From: Aplysia californica | Taxonomy: Eukaryota; Mollusca; Gastropoda; Aplysiida; Aplysiidae | Assembly: GCF_000002075.1 (NCBI RefSeq) | Contig: NW_004797331.1 | Coordinates: forward strand, 1,845,183-1,909,182 | Direction: 5' to 3' | DNA length: 64,000 nt | Shown: positions 46,710 through 58,200 of the stretch, in pieces | Position numbering within the stretch: position 1 is the stretch's first letter | Layout of the letters: each line of letters opens with the position of its first letter | Notes under the pieces: model-generated | The model's database searches: none | What the model saw: the letters and a program-made list of their open reading frames with translations, nothing else | Told to the model about the DNA's origin: nothing | Made by a program: the position numbers and the translations under genes

Positions 46710-47935
46710 TTCCACCAGTCCTTCAAGCTTTTGGCAGTGTGAAATGACTATTTATCTTTATCATTCATAGAGACATAGAAGACCCATCATCATCAATATC
46801 TCGTCCACATACCACTTATTGAGAAATGTTCCTGAAATGGAAAGTAATAGGCTACTTTCAACCTGAGAGATTCAAAGAGTAGTCACAGCTCATCCATTAA
46901 TAAAATGTACAACATTTAAACTCACGAAATGACCACCCAAAAAAAAAGAGTGAAAAATAGCGTGCCGCATTTTATCCTTTAGTTTACCCCTCACCCTAAA
47001 TCAAATTTAAACCCTGTTTCAAGAAATTTGTATTTGAACCAGATAAATGCTTTTTTTCTAGTCTAACAAGAATGTTATAAATCTAATTTCAAAAACAGAA
47101 CCTTGAGCTTGTTCTTTTCCATATAAGCCAAAGGTGCCAAAGGGATTCTCGGTAGCCCGAGGACCGAAGACTTTTGATTTATATTTATGCTCATTTTACA
47201 AGGGGTTCAGAGCTTTTCTTGCGACAGAGCAGTGAGGTTTAAGAGATTAAATTTAAAGAAGATGGGATTTGATCTCCCACAACATCAAAATGAGCTGAAT
47301 TTGAAAGTATATGTACCTGGAAGACAGACAATACATAAACTGTCTTTATCTTATCATCAGTTCTCCCCTATGCAAGTGCAAGCGAAGGCCTTTCAGGTAT
47401 CAAGCCCTCAAGCAAAGATCCAAGCAGAGGAAATTTGAAAGGATCAAACCTTATTGGAGAATGATAATACCACAATAATATTATTAAATAGATTTAGATT
47501 ACATTTATATAGTGGTGTATTTCCACTAGGAAAGTGCTCAATGCATTTAACAAAGCACAAAGAACGTAGTTCTTTTTACTCCCTCTTTCTCTTCCCACTC
47601 ATTCTGTCTACGTTTTACTACTAATAATACTACTACACAGATCAGAAGACTATGTGCCTAAGCGAAAATATTAAATTTTAACTGCTTTTTAAACATTGCC
47701 AGGGACCTCAAGCCTCTAATTCTAATATAAAGCCAAAGTGCAGCATTCCACACCAGAGGGCCATACGAATTTAAGGAACATTGTCCATAAAATTGTTGTA
47801 GTTCACTAACAAATGACTATTTGATTTATATAAATATGACTGGAAGACCTTCTAAGCCTTCTTGCTGGTACACATACTTTTGACTAGGATGAAGAGCATT
47901 TGAGAGATAAGCTGGTGCGATATTGTTTAAACATA

Positions 47936-48758
47936 CAGTCAAACCTGATAAAACGGCCACCTGTACAAACAACCACTTTCCATTTTCCCCCTTGCGCTTG
48001 TATATATATACAGTCGAACCTGTGTAAGAGGACCACCCATTGTCAAGGAGAAAAGTAGTCGTATAAGACAGGTGGCCGTCTTAGACAGGACTGATCAAGA
48101 TGAAGAAAACAAACCATTCTTTTCTGAAGTCCCAGCCGAAGGTAGGCGCATTGTTGTTGTTGTTGTTTTCGCTCGGTTTTATTTTATTTTAAAAAATTTT
48201 GTTGCTGCTTTTGTGCAAGGATGACAATAAAACGAAATCGAAATTATGTGTCAGACAAGGAGGGCCGAGTGCTATGGTAAAACAAACACATGGGTCTCCA
48301 CCACTTGGAGAACGAGCAACGCTTCTGTCACAAGCTCATGTTGACGTTCATTGTTACTTTGTTACAGACTGGGTAAACAGTGACCACTCCTCTCACTTAC
48401 GATTTGTGTATGAGTGGGTTATGAGGGATCACACGCTTACCTATAGGTCAACAGTGGGAGTGGCCTATGCAACATGATTGGTTGGAGGGACTACCTAACA
48501 ATGACGACAGGGGAATGGCTCGCCCGCAACGCCAGGGGCCAATGCATGATTTATGACAAAACGTATTGGAGTCAGTAAGGTGGCCGTCTAAGACAGGTGT
48601 TATTGCTTGGTGTTATAGGGGTTGTGTGTTAAAATAAGGTGGTCGTGGCTGTGTTAGACAGGTGCCCGTTTTACACCGTTAAATTATATAGAAAAAACGC
48701 AAGGGGGGAAATGGAAAGTGACCGTTTGCACAGGTGGCCGTCATGGCAGGTTTGACTG
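47936..48758. mobile_element. Tigger-like element A
   Basis: TA-flanked ends CAGTCAAACCTGATAAAAC at left and CAGTCAAACCTGCCATGAC on the reverse strand at right. The inverted arms extend about 70 bases (CACTTTCCATTTCCCCC shared). The left part of element B starts inside it at 48011. Confidence 0.75.
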
Positions 48759-49737
48759 TAATTTCATTACATGAAAATGGGCACCAGTCCAACGTGGCTT
48801 AGGCCACCATATTTTAACAACGATCAACGAAATTACAAGTCTGAGATGCCCAACACTTTGTCATAAATTATGTTTTGGCCCCTGACGCTGTGGAAGAGCC
48901 GTCATAATCCATTCACTTGTCGTTATTGTTAGTCTCTCCAATGTCCAATCATGCTGAGTAGGTCCCAACCACTCTTGTTTTCTCAAGTAAAGCACCCAGT
49001 AACAATACATTTTCAGCTGCTGGTGAGGGAAGAGTGTGGTCTGTCATAACCTAAAAGCCCTGCCAAAAACTCAAACACAAATCATGTGAGGCGACCGGTC
49101 ACTGTGTACCCAGTCGTTCACAATGGACGTGAGCATGAACTTGGGACAGAAGCTTCGCTTGTTCTCCGAGTGGTGGCAACCTATTTGTTTATAAATTTTA
49201 TCCTGTCTTCCTTGTCGGACACATTTTGTTTTGTTTTATTCTTGAACATTATCTTCCTCCTTTGAATTGATACACTTAGTAAAATTTAATATTCATTATA
49301 GCTGTCACAAAACTTTCATCTCTCTGCGTAAACAAAAATATTTCACACATTCAGATAAATCCAGCTATTGAGGACAGCATCAATGGAGAGACTTAACTCA
49401 TGTCCTGAGCCCGCAACCAACTCCAGTTGGGAACTCAGAAGGGAATATTTAAAAAATCAAAAATAACCCCATTCCTCTTTTTAAAAAACAAAGAGACAAA
49501 TAAAACAAAACAAAACCAGCAACAACAAAAACAAAAACCTTCATATCCCCCCAAAAAACAAACAAACAAACATTTTAATTAGCCTAGACTAACGGCAGTC
49601 CCACACCTCCAGTTGGGATCTCATCAAAAGTGAATGGTGTGTTTTCTTTATTTTCATCAGTCCTGCCTAAGACGGCTGTAGACAGACGGCCTGTTTTCTC
49701 CTCCACGATTAGTGGCCATCTTACACAGGTTCGACTG
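48011..49737. mobile_element. Tigger-like element B ends (overlapping element A)
   Basis: TA-flanked ends CAGTCGAACCTGTGTAAG at left and the same 18 bases on the reverse strand at 49720-49737. Motifs GGTGGCCGTCTTAGACAGG and GGTGGCCGTCTAAGACAGG recur inside at about 48070 and 48581. The right end of element A lies between the two B ends, so this may be two B copies each missing one end. Confidence 0.55.
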
Positions 49738-50368
49738 TATTTATAACAAAAGACACAAACTTTGTACACAATAGTGACAACACTGAAAACTTTACACTGG
49801 CTGTCAATAATACGCGTGCCGATATATGAAGAGATAGCCTATCAAACCTAATTGCAAACATTAAATTATGGTCAAATTCAGGGGGACATACCCCCCTGAA
49901 ACCCCTCCCTGTTTTTGTTAGCTCTGAAACCCCCCTTGCCCTGTTAAAAACAATAGAAATTTTACAGCTCATTTTGTAGCCTAGGCTAGATATACTGATA
50001 AAACATTGGTATTGAATATTTAAATCAGACCAGTATCGATATCCGGTTCTCTGAGGATGTGATGCCAAGTCTAAACAGACGGGACCCTTAAGTTGTACCG
50101 ATATCATTATGTCGTCATGTAGAGCTCCATCATTGCATTGAATTGTTGTTGTAGTCTAGGCCTACTACTAGAATCTAGATCTACTAGATCTAAGAAGTAC
50201 CTCAGCCTGTACCAAAGACCGTGTATACCAAGATGTTTCAATTGCCCTATCTCACGTCCGCGCGAGACTTGGGCGAAAGCTGTAGCTGGTGCGTGACAGC
50301 CCATGATACAAGCGCAAACAAACGTTCCGGCGCTCTTGAGTTGAACGGCTGCAATTTAGTCTGCGGGC

Positions 50369-50369
<1 letters not shown>

Positions 50370-50423
<54 letters not shown>

Positions 50424-50462
50424 AGGAGGTAGGGAGAAAGAGGTAGAACGCGATTGAGAGAG

Positions 50463-50510
<48 letters not shown>

Positions 50511-50512
50511 GG
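50370..50512 (+). repeat. GA microsatellite upstream of UPF2
   Basis: GA repeats with breaks (AAGG, GGTAGGG, AACGCGATT). It follows the CpG-rich stretch at 50255-50345. Confidence 0.9.
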
Positions 50513-50932
50513 GGGGAGAGATGTTTGTTATTACAATAAGAATTATAGTTTCCTGTCATTTTCTATCTGCGTCAGTTTTCAGGCTGACTCGGTGCTATGC
50601 TATACAGTCATTATAATCATTATTATCAAAACATAAATATAACTATAGTCCCATCTTCCAAATCCCATTTTCTGTTTCCCATCTCTCACCTCTTATTTCT
50701 ATCCCATATCCCAACTTCAATTCTGTAAGCGCTTCGTTTTCTTTCATCTCATGGACTGGAACGCCCGAAGCAGGCCAAAATATTGAATAATTTTTATACA
50801 TGCATCATTGTCGCCAATGTCCAAATCAGCGCCAATTAGTTAAGGCTAAGGCCACCTCTATTCTCACCCGGAATGAGAATAGTGCAGGCGAGTCTTGTGG
50901 CTATTCTCACCCGGTGCGCGTTCACCCTAAAC

Positions 50933-50978
50933 CACAGAATTCTACACTGTGATAACAGAAAAATTGTAGAATTCTGTG
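50933..50978. repeat. perfect 14-base inverted repeat
   Basis: CACAGAATTCTACA at 50933-50946 and TGTAGAATTCTGTG at 50965-50978, with an 18-base loop. In the shared upstream region. Confidence 0.85.
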
Positions 50979-51389
50979 CCGTGAACAAACGTTCCATTAC
51001 AACTGTAGCCAACTAAAAGCGTACAATTTTGTCTGTGGGCAGTGGAGAGAGAGAGAGAGAAAGAGAGAGAGGAGTAGCGCGAGAATTTCCGGGCAAAACA
51101 AAATGGCGACCCGCGTAGTTCGGCTCGATTCGAAAAGTTAAATAGCCGTAGCATCTTTGTAGACAACCAAATTAATTTACTTTTGTGTTTTAACATCATT
51201 TTTTAACTTTGTTCTGGTCAATTTGATCGTCCACACCGATAGACAGTATTCAGAAAGTCTGAGAAAGAGACAGAGAGAGAGAGAAGAGGGGAGGAGTTGA
51301 TCTTGCGAGAACTTCCGGGCGGGTGAGAATAGCCACTTTCATTAGTTAATAGGTGCTCGCTGTAGCTTCATATGAATGTGTGTATTGTA

Positions 51390-51442
51390 CTGTAGATCTA
51401 CTAGATCTAGATATCTAGATCTAGATCTAGATCTAGATCTAA
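51390..51442 (+). repeat. TCTAGA hexamer array
   Basis: AGATCTAGATCTAGATCTAG-type palindromic hexamer repeats. Related arrays are at 52370-52442 and 55343-55440. Confidence 0.9.
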
Positions 51443-52187
51443 CACTAACATTAGATTCTTAGTCTTAGTTAACTTGTTGGTTGTTTAATGGTGTGAATTG
51501 TTTGGAATTTCTCCTGATCCTGTCTAGTGTCTATCGAAATCTAATCAATATGAAATCCTGGTCCTTTTACACATTTAAAACACACTCGCAGCTAGATCTA
51601 GGCCTATTGATATTTGCTCTAAATAAAGAAGGGAAAGTAGTAGCCGCAATACTCACACCTTCTGTACTGTGCTCGTCATAAAACTAAGATACTTTCTTGT
51701 TGCAACGGAAGGATACAACAGACTGAAAAGGCAAGAGTGTTTTCCCCTTGTTTACAAAATGCTTATTCCCACGATGTGAAAGCAGCATAATTTTGTTTAT
51801 TTTTACTTTCATGTATGCCAAGTTGGCACCTTTTTATATATAGAATATCTTCTCATTCAGTCTAGTATTTGTTTTCAGTAATTTTAAGATGTCACAGCTG
51901 TAAATTCAATCAACTTTTATGTAATCAAAAAGATTGTGATTGAAACTCCAATTTGGGTTGCTATTTTTTTTAATTTCACACTAGATCTAGTAATTATTAA
52001 CAACCAATGCAAACTGTATCCGGCTAGTACAAAAAAACGCGATGACTGCTGTAGACTGCAAGATGCAAAGCAAAGTTTGAGTTGTGTATTATTATTGTGG
52101 TGCTTGTGCAGGGAGCCCTCGACTACCGCCACGATTTGTAAACATTTCACCATTGTGAATCAAAAACCGAGTCCTTTTATTTGAAAG

Positions 52188-52250
52188 ATGCCTCCCCCGC
52201 CTGCACCTAAAAAGCCGCTGTTCCCTGTCACTCCGGATCCAGTTACTGAT
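52188..52250 (+). CDS. ACTR8: ACTR8 coding exon 1
   Basis: Residues 1-21, MPPPPAPKKPLFPVTPDPVT then D. Donor GTAAGA, phase 0. It parallels the human KRPIVPALVPESLQ region before the actin fold. The exon has no close conserved match, so it rests on the ATG, the donor and the phase; a different first exon is possible. Confidence 0.72.
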
Positions 52251-55200
52251 GTAAGACTGTGTGAATTCTTTAAGTTATTAGCCTATACTTAGGCTTAGGC
52301 TATACTTATAATAAACCTGTGCCTAGTCAGTCAAGTCTGGCAAGTCAACATCTAAATTAGAGACTAAAATCTAATCTAGATCTAGATTCTAGATCTAGAT
52401 TAGATCTAGAGATATCTAGATCGAGATCTAGATTTAGATCTGCTAAGATTAACTCTTGTCCTGCATCTGTGCTGAGATGTGAATCTTCTGTCTTCTCAGC
52501 AACCGAATACGTCGGTTTCATAGCTTTCTATTCATAAAGTTTTACAAACGGCTTCCTTTACAAACACATTACCTGAACATGAATAGCCCCCTCTCATGTC
52601 ATTTAAAGCCTAGGTAGTAAGCTATACCAACTTGGCGTGTTTTGAATGAGACGTATGCCTCGGTTACAAACCAATACTGGCAGTTCTAGAAGAAGGCAAC
52701 AAACGCTCACAAACTCAAGCATTCACGCAGTTCAAGTGAAAGTGCATGTGCGTCAGTCTGCTTGAGTTTGTGTGCGTTTGTGGCTTTCTTCTAGAACCGC
52801 CTTCGTTGGTTCGTAACCGAGGCATGCGTCTCATTCAAAACACGCCAAGTTGGTAGCTCTAGATGTTCGTCCAATGAAATTATAGATCAAATTGACCCAC
52901 TTAGACATGAGGAGCTCGAAGGGATAGTCAGAAACAAGACCTTCAATTTTCATATAGATCTATATTAAGCCAGATCGACTCTGGGATCGATCTTGTTCAC
53001 AGACTCTAAGCTTCGAGTCCCCCCAGTGTTGATGCCTCCCGTCTCCTTTTTTTTTAGCCTGGTTCCTAGTCTAGACTCCGAGAATCAAGGCAAGAATCTA
53101 AATCTCTACCGCACTATTACAGTCCTGTCGTGGGATAGGCCTTGGGCTATTCCACCCCACAGTCGAGTTTTTCGCTTCAAAACAGACACCGCACCAGGAC
53201 AGGACTGATCCGCCGCATAAGGCGGCTTCTTTTATGTTGGCCTAGGCAGAGTTAAAAATGCATTCAAAAAATTTCTTAAATATTGGCCAAATTTAATAAT
53301 AAGATTTTCGTGATCAGCGATCCAAAATTAGCTAAAATTACGTGTGGAACCCAATTTAATGCCCGATTACCAAGTTAAATTAATTTTTGTGAGTTTTGTT
53401 TACTTATATGTGTCTTATGTTGTTTTTTTCACTATTTGAATTTGGCGTGCACTAGGCCTTGATTCATGGAGATTCAAGACTGTGTCTTCAAGGTGGATGA
53501 ATCGAGGTAGATGTGCCTGTGCTCTGTTGCTTTGTATTAGAAAAAAGAGAAAGAGAAAACAGTATTAGGTCATACTGTCCCACCGATGTTGAAGCAACTC
53601 ACTACTGCTCGGGATTCAATGCAACAAAAATGTCACGTCCCAATAATAGGTGGGTACATTACACTCAAGTTCAAAGGTTTCAAACGTCAGACGGGTCTGT
53701 CCCGGGACGAACTTTCGTAAGCCTAGTGAGGTTGGGGCAAGAAACTGCCAGTCAGTCACTATCAATTGTCTCACGCAACCCCCCACCCCACCCCACCTTC
53801 CTCTTCCTCTTCCCCGGGGGTGAGTGAATGCTAAACTAGGCCTAGGCCTACTTGTCATGTCTACCGTGTAGCCCAGTACGAAACCACGCTGCACAGGCTA
53901 CCGCTACTTTGAATGTTGTTGCCCCACCCCCGCCCATCCCTAATTAAATCTTTCCCTTCCCTTTTCTCTTTCTTTTGTCTTGAACATTGAACGCTTGCTT
54001 TTGAATTTCACTGCACTTTCATCTTCACTGTACACGTATTCTTTTGTAAATCATATTGTGTGTTTTGAGTGGACATCAATGAGTCAGTCATCATGTCTGG
54101 ACGTCGATCTTTAGCTTGGGACTTATTTTAATAAGCAGGAAAACACAGTACTGTTGTTTGTATGATTTGTAATAACGTTTTGGCATACAATAACACAACG
54201 TCGACAATAACAAAACATTTGTCATCAAAGCATGCTTTGACATATCAGGAAGCAAAGGGTGCAAGAGAGAAGGAGCCTGTGCCCCACGCATTGGCAAGAG
54301 TGATAGAAGGGAGACAACACACACACACACACATAAACACACACACACACACCCACACCCAAACACACACACACACACAAACACACACGACACACACACA
54401 CAAACACACACGACACACACACACACACACACAAATGCGTGAAAGCCAACTTGTCTTGGCACACGCGCAGGCTTAGCCAGCCACGTCTGTCAAACTCGAG
54501 ACTCGAGGTCTCGATCTTAAGAGTTATTTTTGGCAGTGTTCAAGACTTGAGGTCTTGATCTTAAGAGCTATTTTTAGCAGTGTTCAAGTCATGGCCTCTA
54601 AACAGCCCACTTGAAGCAACTTCCAAATCTCGGAAATCGGACTCGATTGCTCGATTCTTTTTCAGTTTTGGAATCAAGACCTTGAGTCTTCCTGCATTGG
54701 TTCGTTACCGAGGCATGCGTCTCATTCAAAACACGCCAAGTTGGTAGCTCTAGATGTTCGTCCACAATGAAAATATAGAGCAAATTGACCCACTTAGACA
54801 CGAGGAGCTCGAAAGGATAGTCAGGAAACAAGACTTCCATTTTTCTATACAAAATCTTCCAAATGAGCTTGATTTTGTATTAAATGATACTACCTGATAA
54901 AAAATAAGCTTGTTTGATAATTTTGAATATCATTGTGCAGGTACAAAGAACAATTTGAGTGCAAAACATTCAGAAATTGACCTTAGAATAACTTAGATAA
55001 TATAATCCCCTTTCGAACCCCAGGCCATTCATAACGACAAGAGCGTTTAGAAAGGTTATTGGAATGGGCGTAACTACTCGTAATGTCTTATCTGCTTATG
55101 AGAGGGGGTTATTCATGTGTTTGTAACACTTTATAAAAATAGAAAGCTATGAAAGATAGCGCGTTATTTTCATCATCGCTTAACACACTCCCACAGTACT

Positions 55201-58200
55201 CATGGGGAAAACACACATTTCCAGGCGCACGCACTGTACACCAACAGTACACACTGAGTGACCCTGGCAGCCTGCCCGGCACGTCCGACATAATCGGTTG
55301 CTGATAAGATTCACATCTCAGCACAGACGCAGGACAAGAGTTAAGATCTAGATCTAGATTTTACATCTAGATCCTTGTTCTAATAATTAAAAATTAATAT
55401 CTAGATCTATTCTGGAGATCTAGATCTAGATGCTATGTAGATCTAGTGGTGATCTTGTAGGTCTAGTCCTACGCCATTACCATGCCATGCAGAAGATGTT
55501 GAATTAGGAGATGGAAGTTTTAAAAAATAAAATAAAGTTTTAGTTTCCCCTCATGTTTGGATCTATTTTTCCTTTTGGTTCAGGTTGGCATTGACAGGAA
55601 TGTGAAAGCTACCTGCCCACTAGAATACTTAGAAGAAATCATCTATGATCTAAATTGTTTGTGTTTATGGGGTGTGAAATAAACACTCCAAAAAAAGTTC
55701 ATTTACAATTTTAAAGATTTAAGTTTGAGCTGAGATTACCCACTAAGAAAGTTTTAGAACACTTGGTCTTATAAAGGTAGATTTTTACTTTCACTCCCGT
55801 ACACAGATGCCCTACTTTTGACTTTTGGGGACAACACTGCTCAATGTATTTTTGGCTGCAGTACCCACCTATAGCCACTAAAATTATTTCAAATCAATTG
55901 TTTTGCTTGTGTATTAATAAGACTAGAACTGCATTGGTCTAATTTTTTAACATACTCAGATTACCAAGAGAAAAGATCAAGATTTTGGTCGTGTTTTGTT
56001 GTTTATAGGCAGTGCCCATTGGAGGATTGGTTCAGTTCAGTTTGTGGCAGCTTCAGTGCACCCTACAAATAGACCCCTGCCTTAATATTGTATCAAATGG
56101 TGCTGAAGTTAACAAAACTTACCATTCGCAGCAAAACCATGCCCTTCTCTAATGCCTTCCCAAGGCTGCTTGCCACATATCATATCATATAGTTACTGTT
56201 TTGCGATGTTCTCAAATCCCATAAACAAGGGAATGATCTATAGATCTTGATGATCTTTTTGAGATCTACAAAGTCCATTTTGTTTTGTTATGGCATTTCA
56301 CGGGAAAAGGCCTGACCCTGACATTGCAATGTCATGATGATCACATGACTTGTAAGCCACAAGCTTTATCGTGACTGACTGAACACAAACCAATTGCCCG
56401 ACTGGCGACCTTGAAAACAAACACGCTCGTTTTTTTAAGGTTATCATCAGTTTCATTCAGGTTATGCTATGATGGTAACGTTTGCCTCTCCATAGACGGA
56501 AATCTGGCTAGCCCCGATGACCGATGGGTACCGTTTATTAAAGATTCATCTTCTTTGAATGTCAACATCTTCTGGGGATTTTTTACATTTTATAAATTAT
56601 AATCTATTTGATTCAATCATCTATGCTAGTTTTCAGAACAATGAGCTATGGGGTGGGTGAAGAAGGTCATAGGATAGAAATAATGCTAACGGTTTTGTTG
56701 TTTGATCTACAGTAATGATATACCATGGACATGAGAAAGAAAAGTCAAAAATAGCTAAACTTTCCTTTGTTTCATTTCTTTTCTTCATTTTTTTACTTTT
56801 CATTTTCAAAAATGTGAATTATTATTTGTTTGGAATTCCAGCATCCTATCCAGCCACCAACAATTATTGTAATCCAACCGGGCTCTGTAAATCTCAGAGT
56901 TGGCCGAGCATCAGATGCCTTTCCCATCACTGTGCCACACTGCATTGCTAGGAAATGTCCAAATGTAGAGAATTCACTTCCAGATGACCACATGCTCCTC
57001 CGACCTGAATGTAGTGTAAGTATTTGAAATGTTTATTATTTTGCTTTTATAATGATCGGTGAAATTTGAACCAGAAGTCAATATTGATTAGGCCTACTTT
57101 GTTTTGATTCACTTCACTCAATTGTTGCTCGTATGGGACAAGCCTTCACTAAGAAAAAAAAAGCCTGACTGTGGCATATATCATGTAAGAAATATGTGTT
57201 GTCATTTGATAACTCTTCTCACTTACACTGCTACACTTGCTGCAACTGGTTTGAGGGGCAAGCATGCTTTAACTCACTGACTACCAACATTTTTGGGGGC
57301 GCCCGGCCCCTGAAACCACCATTTCGGGGGTATTTTTAGAAAATCACTGAGATCAATCTATTAAAGATAGAAGCTTCAAATTTTCACTGTTAAAAAAACC
57401 AACAAAATAAACTGTAAGTAAAACAGAACAGATTTGTGTTATCTTATTTCATTGGGTTTTTTTTTTATATTGGCTCGAGCAGACTGTTGACGTTTTGGTC
57501 GATAGGACGCCATTTTGCGGACTGAAGAGTGACTTTAGGAAACAATTCACTAAAAAAATGCCTCTTGAGCTAGAGAGCAGGAAACGATCTCAAATTAAAG
57601 GGAAATGACTCATGTTTTAATATCGCGAGCCGTTCGAACCACAGTGGCTATCCTTCAGCGGAAAAAAATTCCAAATATATTCGTGCCAAAGTGGCATGAA
57701 CAGGAGCTAGGCGTCAATAGAAAATTCGTGCCACACTGGCAGGAACGGTAGCCAGTGAGTTAATTTTGTAAAGATTTACAAAATATGGAGTAGACCTAAA
57801 ACTTTTTATGCCAAAGAGGAGAAAAGAGACATCCCTTGGTTTTCAAAAGGTCACCCAGTTCAGTTACTGATCAGCTCATAGTACTTTGAAAGAAGAATTT
57901 AGAAAATTTAAATGAGGACCTTGAGCTTGGTGAAGATAAAAATTGTTTGGACTCTGTTAGTACTCAAGGGATTCCACAATTGTATGCACCCTTTTGAAGC
58001 GGCGAAGAATGTTACTTTAAAAACGATTATATCAGTCAGATATATTGATTGGTTTGTTTGTATGAGCACTCAAACTACTTGTAATTGAACAGAGGGTCAT
58101 AATGTCATATCGGTGAATAAGTAGTACATGTAGCACAGGGCCAGATGTAGATCTTGGGATTGACAAAAGTGGTACCTCAAAATGTCAGTAAAAGTGGCAA

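Larger units (their letters stand above)
46710..52187. promoter_or_regulatory. shared upstream region of the head-to-head UPF2/ACTR8 pair
   Basis: This 5.5 kb lies between the two start codons and must hold both promoters. No TATA box with good placement is evident. Possible core signals are a CpG-containing stretch at 50255-50345, two TTCCGGG boxes at 51090-51100 and 51310-51320 (ETS-like), and AAAATGGCGACC at about 51101 (YY1-like, often near start sites). The rest is mostly repeats: Tigger-like ends at 47936-49737, a GA microsatellite at 50370-50512 and TCTAGA arrays from 51390. Start sites and any non-coding first exons cannot be fixed from sequence alone. Confidence 0.45.

Noticed and set aside
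47187-47438. Open frame of 83 residues upstream of UPF2
   Set aside because: No motif, composition like the surrounding noncoding DNA.
50107-50304. Open frame starting MGCHAPATAF as a UPF2 first exon
   Set aside because: A GT donor exists at about 50200, but joining it to the first UPF2 exon does not keep frame, and no family match supports it.
53513-53827. Open frame of about 100 residues in ACTR8 intron 1
   Set aside because: No recognisable domain, and no splice sites linking it in phase to ACTR8.
54091-54476. Cys/Val-rich and Thr/His-rich open frames
   Set aside because: CA/TG microsatellite translated in different frames.
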